Shown piece after piece: positions 1-5,621 of a stretch of 6,299 nucleotides of DNA; positions within the stretch are counted from its first letter, which is position 1; each line of letters starts with the position of its first letter. Under the pieces are notes generated by a model that worked only from the letters and a program-made list of their open reading frames with translations, made no database searches and was not told the DNA's origin. The position numbers were made by a program, and so were the translations under genes. The DNA lies in the NCBI GenBank assembly GCA_007135385.1, contig SLIY01000093.1, positions 1 through 6,299 of the forward strand, in the 5' to 3' direction. This DNA is from Leptolyngbyaceae cyanobacterium CSSed165cm_216. Lineage in GTDB: Bacteria > Cyanobacteriota > Cyanobacteriia > Phormidesmidales > Phormidesmidaceae.

Positions 1-4
1 TATA

Positions 5-36
5 TCTTTAAAAGAGAATGTCTTTAAAAGAGAGTG
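5..36 (+). repeat. 16-bp tandem duplication across the ycf46 start
   Basis: Two adjacent 16-base units, 5-20 and 21-36, match at 15 of 16 positions (TCTTTAAAAGAGAATG and TCTTTAAAAGAGAGTG). The first copy supplies the purine-rich ribosome binding stretch and the ATG; the second encodes residues 2-6 and ends in a GTG (34-36) that is out of frame, although another GTG at 36-38 is in frame. Seen directly in the sequence; any effect on translation is inference. Confidence 0.8.
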
Positions 37-1550
37 TGCAGCATTTCCAAACCCTGGTGGTATCGTTTCACCCAGTGATTGTGATCGATACCCTCGAAGA
101 AGAACGGGTACAGGGGTTGATTGGTGCCGCCTGCACTGACTTACAGATGGCCGTATTTGACTGGAGCATTGCTCAAGGGCTGATGCGATCGCCCGAAAGC
201 CCTCAAAATCGATGGCAAAACGACTATGCTCCCCCCGGTGCTAAACGAGGACAAACGCTAGATAAAACCACTGAGCCGCTAGATATGCTGCGCCATATCC
301 AGAAGATCAGCTTTAAGGCGATTTACTGGCTGAAAGATTTCGCCCGCCATCTCAAGGATCCCGTCGTAGCGCGTCAGTTTCGGGAAGTGGCCCATCAGTT
401 TTCCCACAACCGATCCACCCTGGTGATTAGTGACAGTGGCCATAGTCTCCCCCCCGAAGTTGCCCACGACAGCGTCTATTTTGATCTGAAGCTGCCCCAA
501 CCCGAAGAGTTATATGGAGCGGTATCTGATGTGGTGCGTGCCCTCAAGGGGCGGGTCAAAGTGGAGCTCACCCCTGAAGATATCCATGCCCTGGTAAAGG
601 CCTTGCAAGGAATGACCCTGGCCCAAACGCGCAAAGTAGTCTCCTATGCCGCCCTCCACGACGGCAGACTAGGCCCTGAGGATGTGAAGCGCGTACTCGA
701 GCGCAAGGCTCGGGTGATCCACGAAGAGGGATTGCTTGACTACTTTCCCTCTGAAACCAACCTGTCCGAACTCGGCGGGTTCGCAGGCCTCAAGCGCTGG
801 CTTAACTGCGCTAAGGTTGGCTTTACCCCCCAGGCTCGCCAGTTTAATCTACCCGCCCCTAAAGGAATTTTGATTGTGGGTATCCAAGGTTGTGGCAAAT
901 CCTTGGCCGCTAAGACCATTGCCCGTCAGTGGCAGCTGCCGTTGCTGAAACTCGATGCCGGTCGTCTCTACGATAAATACATCGGTGAGTCAGACAAAAA
1001 CTTTCGCCGGGCTGTCACCCTAGCTGAAACCATGGCCCCTTGCATTCTGTGGATTGATGAAATTGAAAAAAGCATGGGCCAGTCCAGCAGCGATGCCGAT
1101 GGTGGGCTAAGTCGGCGGCTGTTTGGCTATTTTTTGACCTGGCTACAGGAAAAATCTCACGAAATCTTTGTGGTCGCTACCGCCAATGATCTTTCAGCCA
1201 TTCCCCCAGAACTGCTGCGCAAGGGCCGCTTTGACGAAATCTTTTTTGTCGATTTGCCCGAGGCGGATGAGCGGGAGACTATTTTGGCGATTCACCTGGG
1301 ACGACGGCAGCAAGGGCTAGGGGCCTACGATATGACGGCCCTAGTAGCGGCTACCGAAGGGTTTAGCGGTGCAGAAATTGAGCAGGCCGTGATTACCGCC
1401 CACTATCGGGCTCTGTATGAACGCCAATCGGCAAATACAGCCTTACTGCTAGAGGAGATTAAGCGGACAGTGCCCCTGTCGATTACCCGTCGAGAAGACA
1501 TCCAGCGGTTGCGAGCCATGGCCCGAGAACGATTTGTAGCGGTGCGATGA
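18..1550 (+). CDS. ycf46: Ycf46-like AAA+ ATPase
   Basis: Complete 510-residue AAA+ ATPase of the Ycf46 group found in cyanobacteria and some plastids. The N-terminal ~240 residues are a Ycf46-type region without recognisable catalytic motifs; the AAA+ core follows. Visible motifs are Walker A GIQGCGKS (residues 288-295), Walker B CILWIDEIEK (342-351, acidic pair D347/E348), sensor 1 ATAND (387-391) and the LLRKGRFDE segment (399-407) holding the arginine-finger residues R401 and R404. A GFSGAEIEQAV segment in the C-terminal lid is typical of the classical AAA clade. All catalytic residues are present, so it should hydrolyse ATP, probably as a soluble hexamer; substrate unknown. Work on a Synechocystis homologue linked this family to inorganic carbon use, which is family knowledge and not visible here. 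An in-frame TAA at 9-11 makes the ATG at 18 the furthest upstream start; an AAAGAGA purine run lies just before it. Convergent with the next gene. Confidence 0.93.
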   Translation: MSLKESVQHFQTLVVSFHPVIVIDTLEEERVQGLIGAACTDLQMAVFDWSIAQGLMRSPESPQNRWQNDYAPPGAKRGQTLDKTTEPLDMLRHIQKISFKAIYWLKDFARHLKDPVVARQFREVAHQFSHNRSTLVISDSGHSLPPEVAHDSVYFDLKLPQPEELYGAVSDVVRALKGRVKVELTPEDIHALVKALQGMTLAQTRKVVSYAALHDGRLGPEDVKRVLERKARVIHEEGLLDYFPSETNLSELGGFAGLKRWLNCAKVGFTPQARQFNLPAPKGILIVGIQGCGKSLAAKTIARQWQLPLLKLDAGRLYDKYIGESDKNFRRAVTLAETMAPCILWIDEIEKSMGQSSSDADGGLSRRLFGYFLTWLQEKSHEIFVVATANDLSAIPPELLRKGRFDEIFFVDLPEADERETILAIHLGRRQQGLGAYDMTALVAATEGFSGAEIEQAVITAHYRALYERQSANTALLLEEIKRTVPLSITRREDIQRLRAMARERFVAVR

Positions 1551-1609
1551 TCAGCCGCTACTTATCCTGCCTATGGCGAAATCCACATGCTCTAACAAAC
1601 TGGTGTAAT

Positions 1610-1644
1610 TCCGGGGGAACAAGAGCTGCCAAAGCCCCCCCGGA
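1610..1644. terminator. GC-rich hairpin in the convergent spacer, possible bidirectional terminator
   Basis: The arms TCCGGGGG (1610-1617) and CCCCCGGA (1637-1644) form a perfect 8-bp stem with a 19-base loop, 60 bases after the ycf46-like stop and 115 bases beyond the end of the facing gene. No T-run follows on either strand, so it is not a classical intrinsic terminator, but cyanobacterial terminators often lack one. The C-run can alternatively pair with the G-run at 1646-1650. Small additional inverted repeats in the same spacer are GCCC/GGGC (1658-1668) and GGCGA/TCGCC (1705-1720). Position between convergent genes is the main argument for a termination role. Confidence 0.35.
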
Positions 1645-1758
1645 TGGGGGACTTATAGCCCTACGGGCATACCAGAAAAGGGGGCCATCACCGGGAAGTT
1701 TGATGGCGAAATATCTCGCCAACAGTATCTTCTATCACCCTATGTTCCAGCCGTGATC

Positions 1759-2925
1759 TTAGAGGTGTTGCTCGAGTAATTCCGCGATCGCCCGATGTTC
1801 AACCGGTGGGGCCAGGGGAAATTCCTGGCGGGTATCGGTAATCAACCAATCGAGGGCAGCGGCTTTCATGTCGATGGACGTGCCAGACTTATCCACGCAG
1901 TAACGACCAAACACCAGCTTGTCCACCAGGCGCACCCCAGGACCAATGCGGGAGTATTCAAAAATCACACTTTTATCGACAATCGCCCCACTACAGATGG
2001 CGCAGTTGTTGCCGATGGCGCTAGGACCGATGATTGTGGCCCCATCTTCGATGTGGGTCATGCCGCCAATGTAAACCGGCCCTTCAATATGCACCTGATC
2101 CCAGTTGGCTTTGACATTCAGCCCGGCATAAACCCCCGGACGAATTTCCTGGCCGGGAATATCAACCAGATTGACGACGCCCGTCAATACGTCTTGGATG
2201 GCCCGCCAGTAGTCAGGCACCTTACCGATATCCACCCACTCAAACTCCATGGGAATGCCATAGAAAGGAGCGTTGTTGGCCACCAGTCGGGGCAGCAGAT
2301 CGCCACCAATGTCAAAGGAGACCCCCGAAGGAATATAGTCGAACACCTCGGGTTCAAAAATATAAATGCCAGTGTTGATTTCGGTGCTCAGGGCTTCTTC
2401 CACGGCGGGCTTTTCTTGGAAAGATTTGACCCGCCCACTATCGTCGGTAACCACCACCCCATAGCTGGGCACCTGCTTCAGGGGCACCGTTTTGGTGATG
2501 ATGGTGGCAATGGACCCCTTCGCCTTGTGGCGGCGCACCGCCTCAGTCAGATCGAGGTCGATCAGGGCATCGCCACAGAGGACCACAAACGTATCGTCAA
2601 AGAAGGGGTAAAAGTCTTGAATTTTGCGCATACCACCGGCAGACCCCTTGGCATCGCCCAGTAATTCGCCGGTCTCGGTAATGCGGCCCTCGAAGGAATA
2701 GGCCAGTTCTACCCCAAAGCGTTGGCCATCCCGAAAATACCCTTCGATCTCGTTGGCCAGGTGGCTGACGTTGACCATGATCTGGTTAAACCCATGTTGG
2801 CGCAGGAGTTCCAGCAAAAACTCCATCACCGGCTTTTGCATGATTGGAATCATGGGCTTGGGGATGGTGTAGGTAATGGGGCGCACCCGGGTACCTTTAC
2901 CGGCGGCCAAGATCATGGCTTTCAT
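1759..2925 (-). CDS. NDP-sugar pyrophosphorylase (nucleotidyltransferase plus left-handed beta-helix)
   Basis: Complete 388-residue sugar-phosphate nucleotidyltransferase, cytosolic, expected to join a sugar 1-phosphate to an NTP giving NDP-sugar and pyrophosphate. The N-terminal GT-A-like domain (about 1-245) begins with the signature AAGKGTRVRP (7-16) and PKPMIPI (22-28); further motifs are LCGD (116-119, D119 being the likely metal-binding aspartate), QEKP (170-173), NTGIY (184-188) and WVDIGKVPDYW (230-240). Residues ~262-345 show hexapeptide-like periodicity with many G/I/V steps, a left-handed beta-helix domain. This architecture is shared by mannose-1-phosphate guanylyltransferases and glucose-1-phosphate nucleotidyltransferases, so base and sugar cannot be fixed from sequence alone; the family is often annotated as mannose-1-phosphate guanylyltransferase in cyanobacteria. 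It is too short for the fused phosphomannomutase form. The start is supported by AAGGA (2940-2936) ten bases upstream. It stands alone, convergent with ycf46 and 400 bases downstream of scpA. Confidence 0.9.
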   Translation of the reverse strand: MKAMILAAGKGTRVRPITYTIPKPMIPIMQKPVMEFLLELLRQHGFNQIMVNVSHLANEIEGYFRDGQRFGVELAYSFEGRITETGELLGDAKGSAGGMRKIQDFYPFFDDTFVVLCGDALIDLDLTEAVRRHKAKGSIATIITKTVPLKQVPSYGVVVTDDSGRVKSFQEKPAVEEALSTEINTGIYIFEPEVFDYIPSGVSFDIGGDLLPRLVANNAPFYGIPMEFEWVDIGKVPDYWRAIQDVLTGVVNLVDIPGQEIRPGVYAGLNVKANWDQVHIEGPVYIGGMTHIEDGATIIGPSAIGNNCAICSGAIVDKSVIFEYSRIGPGVRLVDKLVFGRYCVDKSGTSIDMKAAALDWLITDTRQEFPLAPPVEHRAIAELLEQHL

Positions 2926-3215
2926 AACAACAATTTCCTTAACTAAGCGATGAATAGAAGTAGATACAAGTTTGAATAGCTAGGTATGACGGGGAGCCCC
3001 ACTGGGAGCCAGTTGTCACGGCATATAACTCGACCATGGTAGCAAGGCTAGGGCGGGATGGCTGTAGCCAGGGCCTGGACTTCAACGAGTCCTTACATTC
3101 TTTAGTGGCAGATCAATCCAGCGAGCCGTGGTGGGCTGGGGTAAGGGGTAGAATCATCCCAGGGTCTACTCCCTTGTGGCTAGTGGCACGCCTCACTCAG
3201 GCCCCCGCTCTCTGC

Positions 3216-3245
3216 GGTATCAGTCGGCCAACCAGTCCTGATACC
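3216..3245 (-). terminator. Perfect 8-bp hairpin downstream of scpA
   Basis: GGTATCAG (3216-3223) and CTGATACC (3238-3245) pair perfectly around a 14-base loop, 80 bases past the scpA stop on the scpA strand. No T-run follows, so termination is only a positional inference. A second copy of CTGATACC at 3271-3278 could pair with the same left arm instead. Confidence 0.3.
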
Positions 3246-3251
3246 TGCCCC

Positions 3252-3275
3252 CCAGAATCTGATCCAGAATCTGAT
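3252..3275. repeat. Perfect 12-bp tandem repeat
   Basis: CCAGAATCTGAT occurs twice back to back (3252-3263 and 3264-3275), directly adjoining a CTGATACC copy that overlaps the second unit. It lies in the gene-free stretch downstream of scpA. No function is visible; replication slippage is the simplest origin. Confidence 0.85.
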
Positions 3276-3325
3276 ACCTTACCTGGTACCCTCAACACAG
3301 GTGGCCCTATTGCTGCCAGTCACTA

Positions 3326-4195
3326 CTAATCAGGTAGAACGAAAGAGGACAGGGGGTCTTCCTCGGTGGTCAGGGGCGATCGCTTTAAGTTGCGCACCTT
3401 TAGATCACGGTAAAACTGCTCCTGGGATAGCTCAACCTTGGATTGGGCTGACAGAAACAGCAGCCCCCAAAAGATGCCGACTCGCTCATGCACCTGAGCC
3501 TCGTGGTCGGTGTCAAAGTGGTGGGCGGCTTTCAGTTCTGGGGGTTGAAACTTAGGCCACTCTTGCAGCAGTTCTTCAAAGTCTAGCCACACCAGTGCCG
3601 CTGCCAACTCATCCCAGTACTGATCTAGAAAGGTTTCTAAAGCGGCAGCAATTTCAGACAGGTTTTCTTGGTGGGCCAGCTGGGCAATGGCACGCACCGC
3701 CTGCCGTTTTGCTTGGGGGCGAGCCCGACGCGCCCGAACCCGTGGCCCCTGTTCTGCCATCACCTCGGCCATGGTTTCCAGCTGCTGGATCAGTTCTTGT
3801 AGGGTAACTTTGCGGCGCTTGGGGGGCGTCGCCACAGCCCGGCGGTGTAGATGGCGCTCTAGGTGGCGAGGCAGGGGGGCAACCTCAAGCTCTTCCATCT
3901 CCCAGGGTAGGTCTTCCTCCAGATCTTCGGCCTCGGCTTCGACTTCAGCCCGCACCATGGTGTCGGCCTTCAATAGCACCAGCATGGAGGCATAGAGAAA
4001 CGCCTGGCCTGACTCGGACAGGTTAGCTTCGTAGGGGGTACGCCCCTGATGGGCGAGGGATTCGGCCTGGACTTTAAGACTGTGCAGGAAGCGATCGATC
4101 ACGTCGATCACTTTGACATCCCAGGGGTCAATTTCTCCCCGTTCAGCCATGTCGATCAGAAAGGCGATCGCAGTTTGCGCTAAAGATGACGACAT
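3326..4195 (-). CDS. scpA: Segregation and condensation protein A (kleisin)
   Basis: Complete 289-residue ScpA, the kleisin subunit that bridges the SMC ATPase heads and binds an ScpB dimer in the bacterial condensin complex on the nucleoid. The N-terminal helical domain carries the characteristic stretch AIAFLIDMAERGEIDPWDV (9-27) and VIDVIDRFL (29-37), followed by FLYASMLVLLKADTM (66-80), as in other ScpA proteins. The middle has an acidic block (83-105, rich in E and D) and then a strongly basic block (about 110-169) separated by a predicted helix. The C-terminal winged-helix segment (238-267, GIFWGLLFLSAQSKVELSQEQFYRDLKV-like pattern) is the part known to contact the SMC head. A strong GGAGGG (4209-4204) eight bases upstream supports the start. 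It follows the lapA-like gene after 30 bases, so both are probably co-transcribed. No scpB or smc gene lies in the window. Confidence 0.92.
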   Translation of the reverse strand: MSSSLAQTAIAFLIDMAERGEIDPWDVKVIDVIDRFLHSLKVQAESLAHQGRTPYEANLSESGQAFLYASMLVLLKADTMVRAEVEAEAEDLEEDLPWEMEELEVAPLPRHLERHLHRRAVATPPKRRKVTLQELIQQLETMAEVMAEQGPRVRARRARPQAKRQAVRAIAQLAHQENLSEIAAALETFLDQYWDELAAALVWLDFEELLQEWPKFQPPELKAAHHFDTDHEAQVHERVGIFWGLLFLSAQSKVELSQEQFYRDLKVRNLKRSPLTTEEDPLSSFVLPD

Positions 4196-4225
4196 AGGCA
4201 GAGCCCTCCCAGGGTAGCCTCTAGT

Positions 4226-4591
4226 CTACTGGGCATACGCCTGACTGGCATCCTCGCCCTCGGTTTCCCTCTGGGCCGCTGGCAGTAACAGGCTTTGTTC
4301 TTCCAGTTCTACCCGGTAGCGCTGCACATCTTCTTCCAATTGCTGAATCCGCAGTTCCCGCTGCTGCACTTGCTTACCCACCGAAAAGTAGCCCTGCACC
4401 TGGGCCCAGACGCTAAATACCCAGGCAAACACAGCGCCAATGCCCATGGCCATAATCAACTCAACACACAGGGGGGCTTCCACATCTAGCCCTGGGGCAA
4501 TGTGGATAATCACAGGCTCAGTATTTTCAATGCCGAATAGCACCAGGGCCAGGGCAATCACAAAAATGACGACAAAGTTGATCTGTTTCAT
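4226..4591 (-). CDS. LapA-family (DUF1049) inner membrane protein
   Basis: Complete 121-residue small membrane protein of LapA/DUF1049 type. Two hydrophobic helices are visible (about 4-21 and 43-65), separated by a short loop with the family-typical NTEPVIIHI-like sequence (23-31), then an amphipathic, charged coiled-coil stretch (about 72-102) and a polar acidic tail. In Escherichia coli LapA works with LapB in controlling lipopolysaccharide synthesis; in cyanobacteria the role of this family is not established, so no specific function is claimed. The start is supported by AAAGG (4605-4601) nine bases upstream. It lies 30 bases upstream of scpA in the same direction. The 262 bases before it are rich in inverted repeats and may act as a regulatory leader. 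Confidence 0.82.
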   Translation of the reverse strand: MKQINFVVIFVIALALVLFGIENTEPVIIHIAPGLDVEAPLCVELIMAMGIGAVFAWVFSVWAQVQGYFSVGKQVQQRELRIQQLEEDVQRYRVELEEQSLLLPAAQRETEGEDASQAYAQ

Positions 4592-4610
4592 AGCGTTAGG
4601 CCTTTATTTG

Positions 4611-4701
4611 CTAGGTCGGCACCATGACCATCCCCTGCGGGAAAGCAGTTCCCGAGGTGACGCCCCATGGCTTAGAGGATTCCAGCTCACCTCTGACCTA
4701 G
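4611..4701 (-). promoter_or_regulatory. Candidate multibranched RNA leader element upstream of lapA
   Basis: On the lapA-sense strand CTAGGTC (4701-4695) can pair with GACCTAG (4617-4611), closing a loop that contains two further perfect stems: TCACCTC/GAGGTGA (4687-4693 with 4654-4660) and CGGGAA/TTCCCG (4638-4643 with 4649-4654), which share base 4654. The closing stem ends six bases before the AAAGG ribosome binding site. An upstream hairpin, CTGACC/GGTCAG (4693-4698 with 4708-4713), uses the same bases as the 5' arm of the closing stem, so the two folds exclude each other. The pairings are seen directly; that they form an RNA switch is inference. Individual 6-7 bp pairings are expected by chance at a rate of a few tenths each in such a length. 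I recognise no described riboswitch consensus. Confidence 0.3.
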
Positions 4702-4716
4702 GGTTTTGGTCAGTTT

Positions 4717-4752
4717 GTCCCGCTCGGCTGGGTACAGCCTGCCGAGCGGGAC
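4717..4752 (-). terminator. Perfect 12-bp GC-rich hairpin
   Basis: GTCCCGCTCGGC (4717-4728) and GCCGAGCGGGAC (4741-4752) are exact inverted copies with a 12-base loop that itself contains part of an alternative inner stem (GGCTG/CAGCC, 4726-4739). It lies about 100 bases past the lipoprotein stop and 125 bases before lapA, all on the minus strand. It could terminate the lipoprotein transcript or be part of the lapA leader. There is no T-run after it on either strand. A 12-bp perfect stem with a short loop is unlikely by chance in a window of this size. Confidence 0.45.
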
Positions 4753-4780
4753 GGTTCAATCGCTGGGAGACTCTAGGTTT

Positions 4781-4786
4781 ATTTAA
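4781..4786 (-). promoter_or_regulatory. Weak candidate -10 element for lapA-scpA
   Basis: On the minus strand TTAAAT (4786-4781) is preceded by TGG, an extended -10 arrangement matching the TATAAT consensus at four of six positions. A TTGGCC at 4811-4806 lies 19 bases upstream, a poor -35 with a long spacer. If used, it would give a leader of about 180 bases containing the 12-bp hairpin and the multibranched element. Confidence 0.22.
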
Positions 4787-4789
4787 CCA

Positions 4790-4812
4790 GGCCAACTTTA
4801 CTTTTGGCCAAA
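4790..4812. promoter_or_regulatory. Palindrome TTTGGCCAAA with an adjacent half-site
   Basis: A perfect 10-base palindrome (4803-4812) is followed on the minus strand by another TTGGCC (4795-4790), so the pair also forms a 6-bp hairpin GGCCAA/TTGGCC with an 8-base loop. Being just upstream of the weak lapA -10 candidate, it is placed where an operator would be. No regulator is identifiable from the sequence. Confidence 0.3.
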
Positions 4813-4853
4813 GGTTTTTAAGTCAGGCTGGTGACATTTTATGCCAGGCAGTA

Positions 4854-5621
4854 CTAAGGGCTGGGAGGTTTGGGGGGCATCGGCCGAAACCGTTTGCCAT
4901 AGCGCAGGCTATAGCCCAATAGGACCAGCAGGGCAATGCCCAGGCTGCCCAGGGCGACAGCATTTGGTAGCCAAAAGGTCACGTCTATATGATTTTGTTG
5001 CCCAGGTTGGACCGTCCAGGTGGCCCCTTGACGATCCAGAGTTTGAGGAGCCACGGACCCTGGCAGAACCTCACGGATACCCCAGGGAATCTGAAGCCGA
5101 AACCGGAGCTCGGCCCAGGGGGCTGTCTGGCGATCGCCATCACCATTGGCGGGCAGAGACCTGAGATCGAGGTCATAGGTTAAGTGGATACGGCTGGCCA
5201 ATAGCCAATGGGTTTGCTGGATGGTTAAGGCCAACGGTAGCGGGCCAAGGCCGGGCAAGGTCAGGGCAGGTTGGTCAGCGACAGCATGATCTGGGGGAAC
5301 AGGGCGATCGCCCAGCAGTTGACCATAGCGGTTGACCAGGTCAGCTGGGGTACTAAAGGGGACCGTCAGGGCGATGGTTTGGGGCGATCGCTGCAGCTGA
5401 CCGCCCAGAGGACGAATGCGATCGCGTAAATCCTCCAGCCACGGCTGTAATGTCGGGTTAGCTAAGGCCGCGCTGCGCTGGTTTAGATCAATCACCTGTC
5501 TGATCTGACCATGGTGTTGATGGTCAAAGCTCAGGGTAAGGTCGTACTGCACACAGCCACTGAGCAAGAGGACGGCGAGGAGAGCAGCGAGCGATCGCCA
5601 GCGACGGAGGGTGTGGGGCAT
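4854..5621 (-). CDS. DUF3153-type lipoprotein with C-terminal membrane helix
   Basis: Complete 255-residue envelope protein of unknown function. Residues 1-23 form a lipoprotein signal: basic start (R6, R7, R9), hydrophobic core (11-20) and lipobox LSGC (20-23), predicting cleavage before C23 and lipid attachment. The mature part (24-217) is mostly polar with beta-rich character; family resemblance is to the cyanobacterial DUF3153 proteins, judged from the CVQYDLTLSFDHQHHGQI-like opening and the overall layout. A second hydrophobic helix (about 220-239) is followed by a basic, proline-rich tail (240-255), so the protein is held at both ends. There is no Shine-Dalgarno sequence: the bases before the ATG are pyrimidine-rich (C-runs). 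The start is accepted because it places the signal peptide correctly and a promoter-like TGGTATAAA lies upstream. Five HIP1 octamers fall inside this gene. Divergent from the P-type ATPase gene. Confidence 0.8.
   Translation of the reverse strand: MPHTLRRWRSLAALLAVLLLSGCVQYDLTLSFDHQHHGQIRQVIDLNQRSAALANPTLQPWLEDLRDRIRPLGGQLQRSPQTIALTVPFSTPADLVNRYGQLLGDRPVPPDHAVADQPALTLPGLGPLPLALTIQQTHWLLASRIHLTYDLDLRSLPANGDGDRQTAPWAELRFRLQIPWGIREVLPGSVAPQTLDRQGATWTVQPGQQNHIDVTFWLPNAVALGSLGIALLVLLGYSLRYGKRFRPMPPKPPSP
5130..5598. repeat. Cluster of HIP1 octamers (GCGATCGC)
   Basis: Five perfect HIP1 octamers begin at 5130, 5304, 5384, 5418 and 5591, all inside the lipoprotein gene. The other five in the window begin at 185, 1784, 3376, 4164 and 6128. 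HIP1 is the highly over-represented palindrome of many cyanobacterial genomes and is the strongest taxonomic marker in this sequence. Confidence 0.95.

Larger units (their letters stand above)
2926..3325. other. 400-base intergenic region without a supported gene
   Basis: No open frame here has a plausible ribosome binding site or recognisable protein; the longest one on the + strand (ATG at 3036) has repetitive, low-complexity sequence produced by DNA repeats. The right part should hold the 3' untranslated region of scpA and the left part the promoter and leader of the sugar-nucleotide gene, both on the minus strand. I found no convincing -35/-10 pair. Content seen: a direct repeat of TGAATAG at 2951 and 2973, a GGGAGCC direct repeat (2992-2998 and 3004-3010) overlapping a small dyad ACTGG/CCAGT (3001-3013), and the repeat cluster at 3216-3290. 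Confidence 0.7.

Noticed and set aside
1547..1756. 69-codon + strand frame overlapping the ycf46-like stop by ATGA
   Set aside because: The overlap looks like translational coupling, but the peptide is unrelated to any family I know, spans the GC-rich hairpin, and ends at the facing gene; treated as chance.
1795..2664. 289-codon + strand frame opposite the sugar-nucleotide gene
   Set aside because: Histidine- and asparagine-rich translation with no motif; a shadow of the well-supported minus-strand gene.
3036..3329. 97-codon open frame on the + strand in the scpA / sugar-nucleotide spacer
   Set aside because: No ribosome binding site, composition unlike the neighbours, and the PESDPESD-like part is produced by a DNA tandem repeat; it also runs into the scpA 3' end.
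4630..4700. Possible SRP RNA (GGGAAAGCAG resembles GGAAGCAGC)
   Set aside because: The conserved GGTCAGG and asymmetric-loop sequences of the SRP domain are not arranged around it.
4741..4765. GGTTCAATC beside the 12-bp hairpin, resembling a tRNA T-loop
   Set aside because: The base that should pair with G53 is G, there is no acceptor stem, D-arm or anticodon arm; not a tRNA.
4604..4795. 63-codon minus-strand frame in the lapA leader
   Set aside because: Begins at a TTG without a ribosome binding site and crosses the 12-bp hairpin; its arginine- and proline-rich sequence is a by-product of GC-rich DNA.
4440..4922. 160-codon + strand frame across lapA, the spacer and the lipoprotein end
   Set aside because: Antisense to two supported genes and lacking any recognisable domain.
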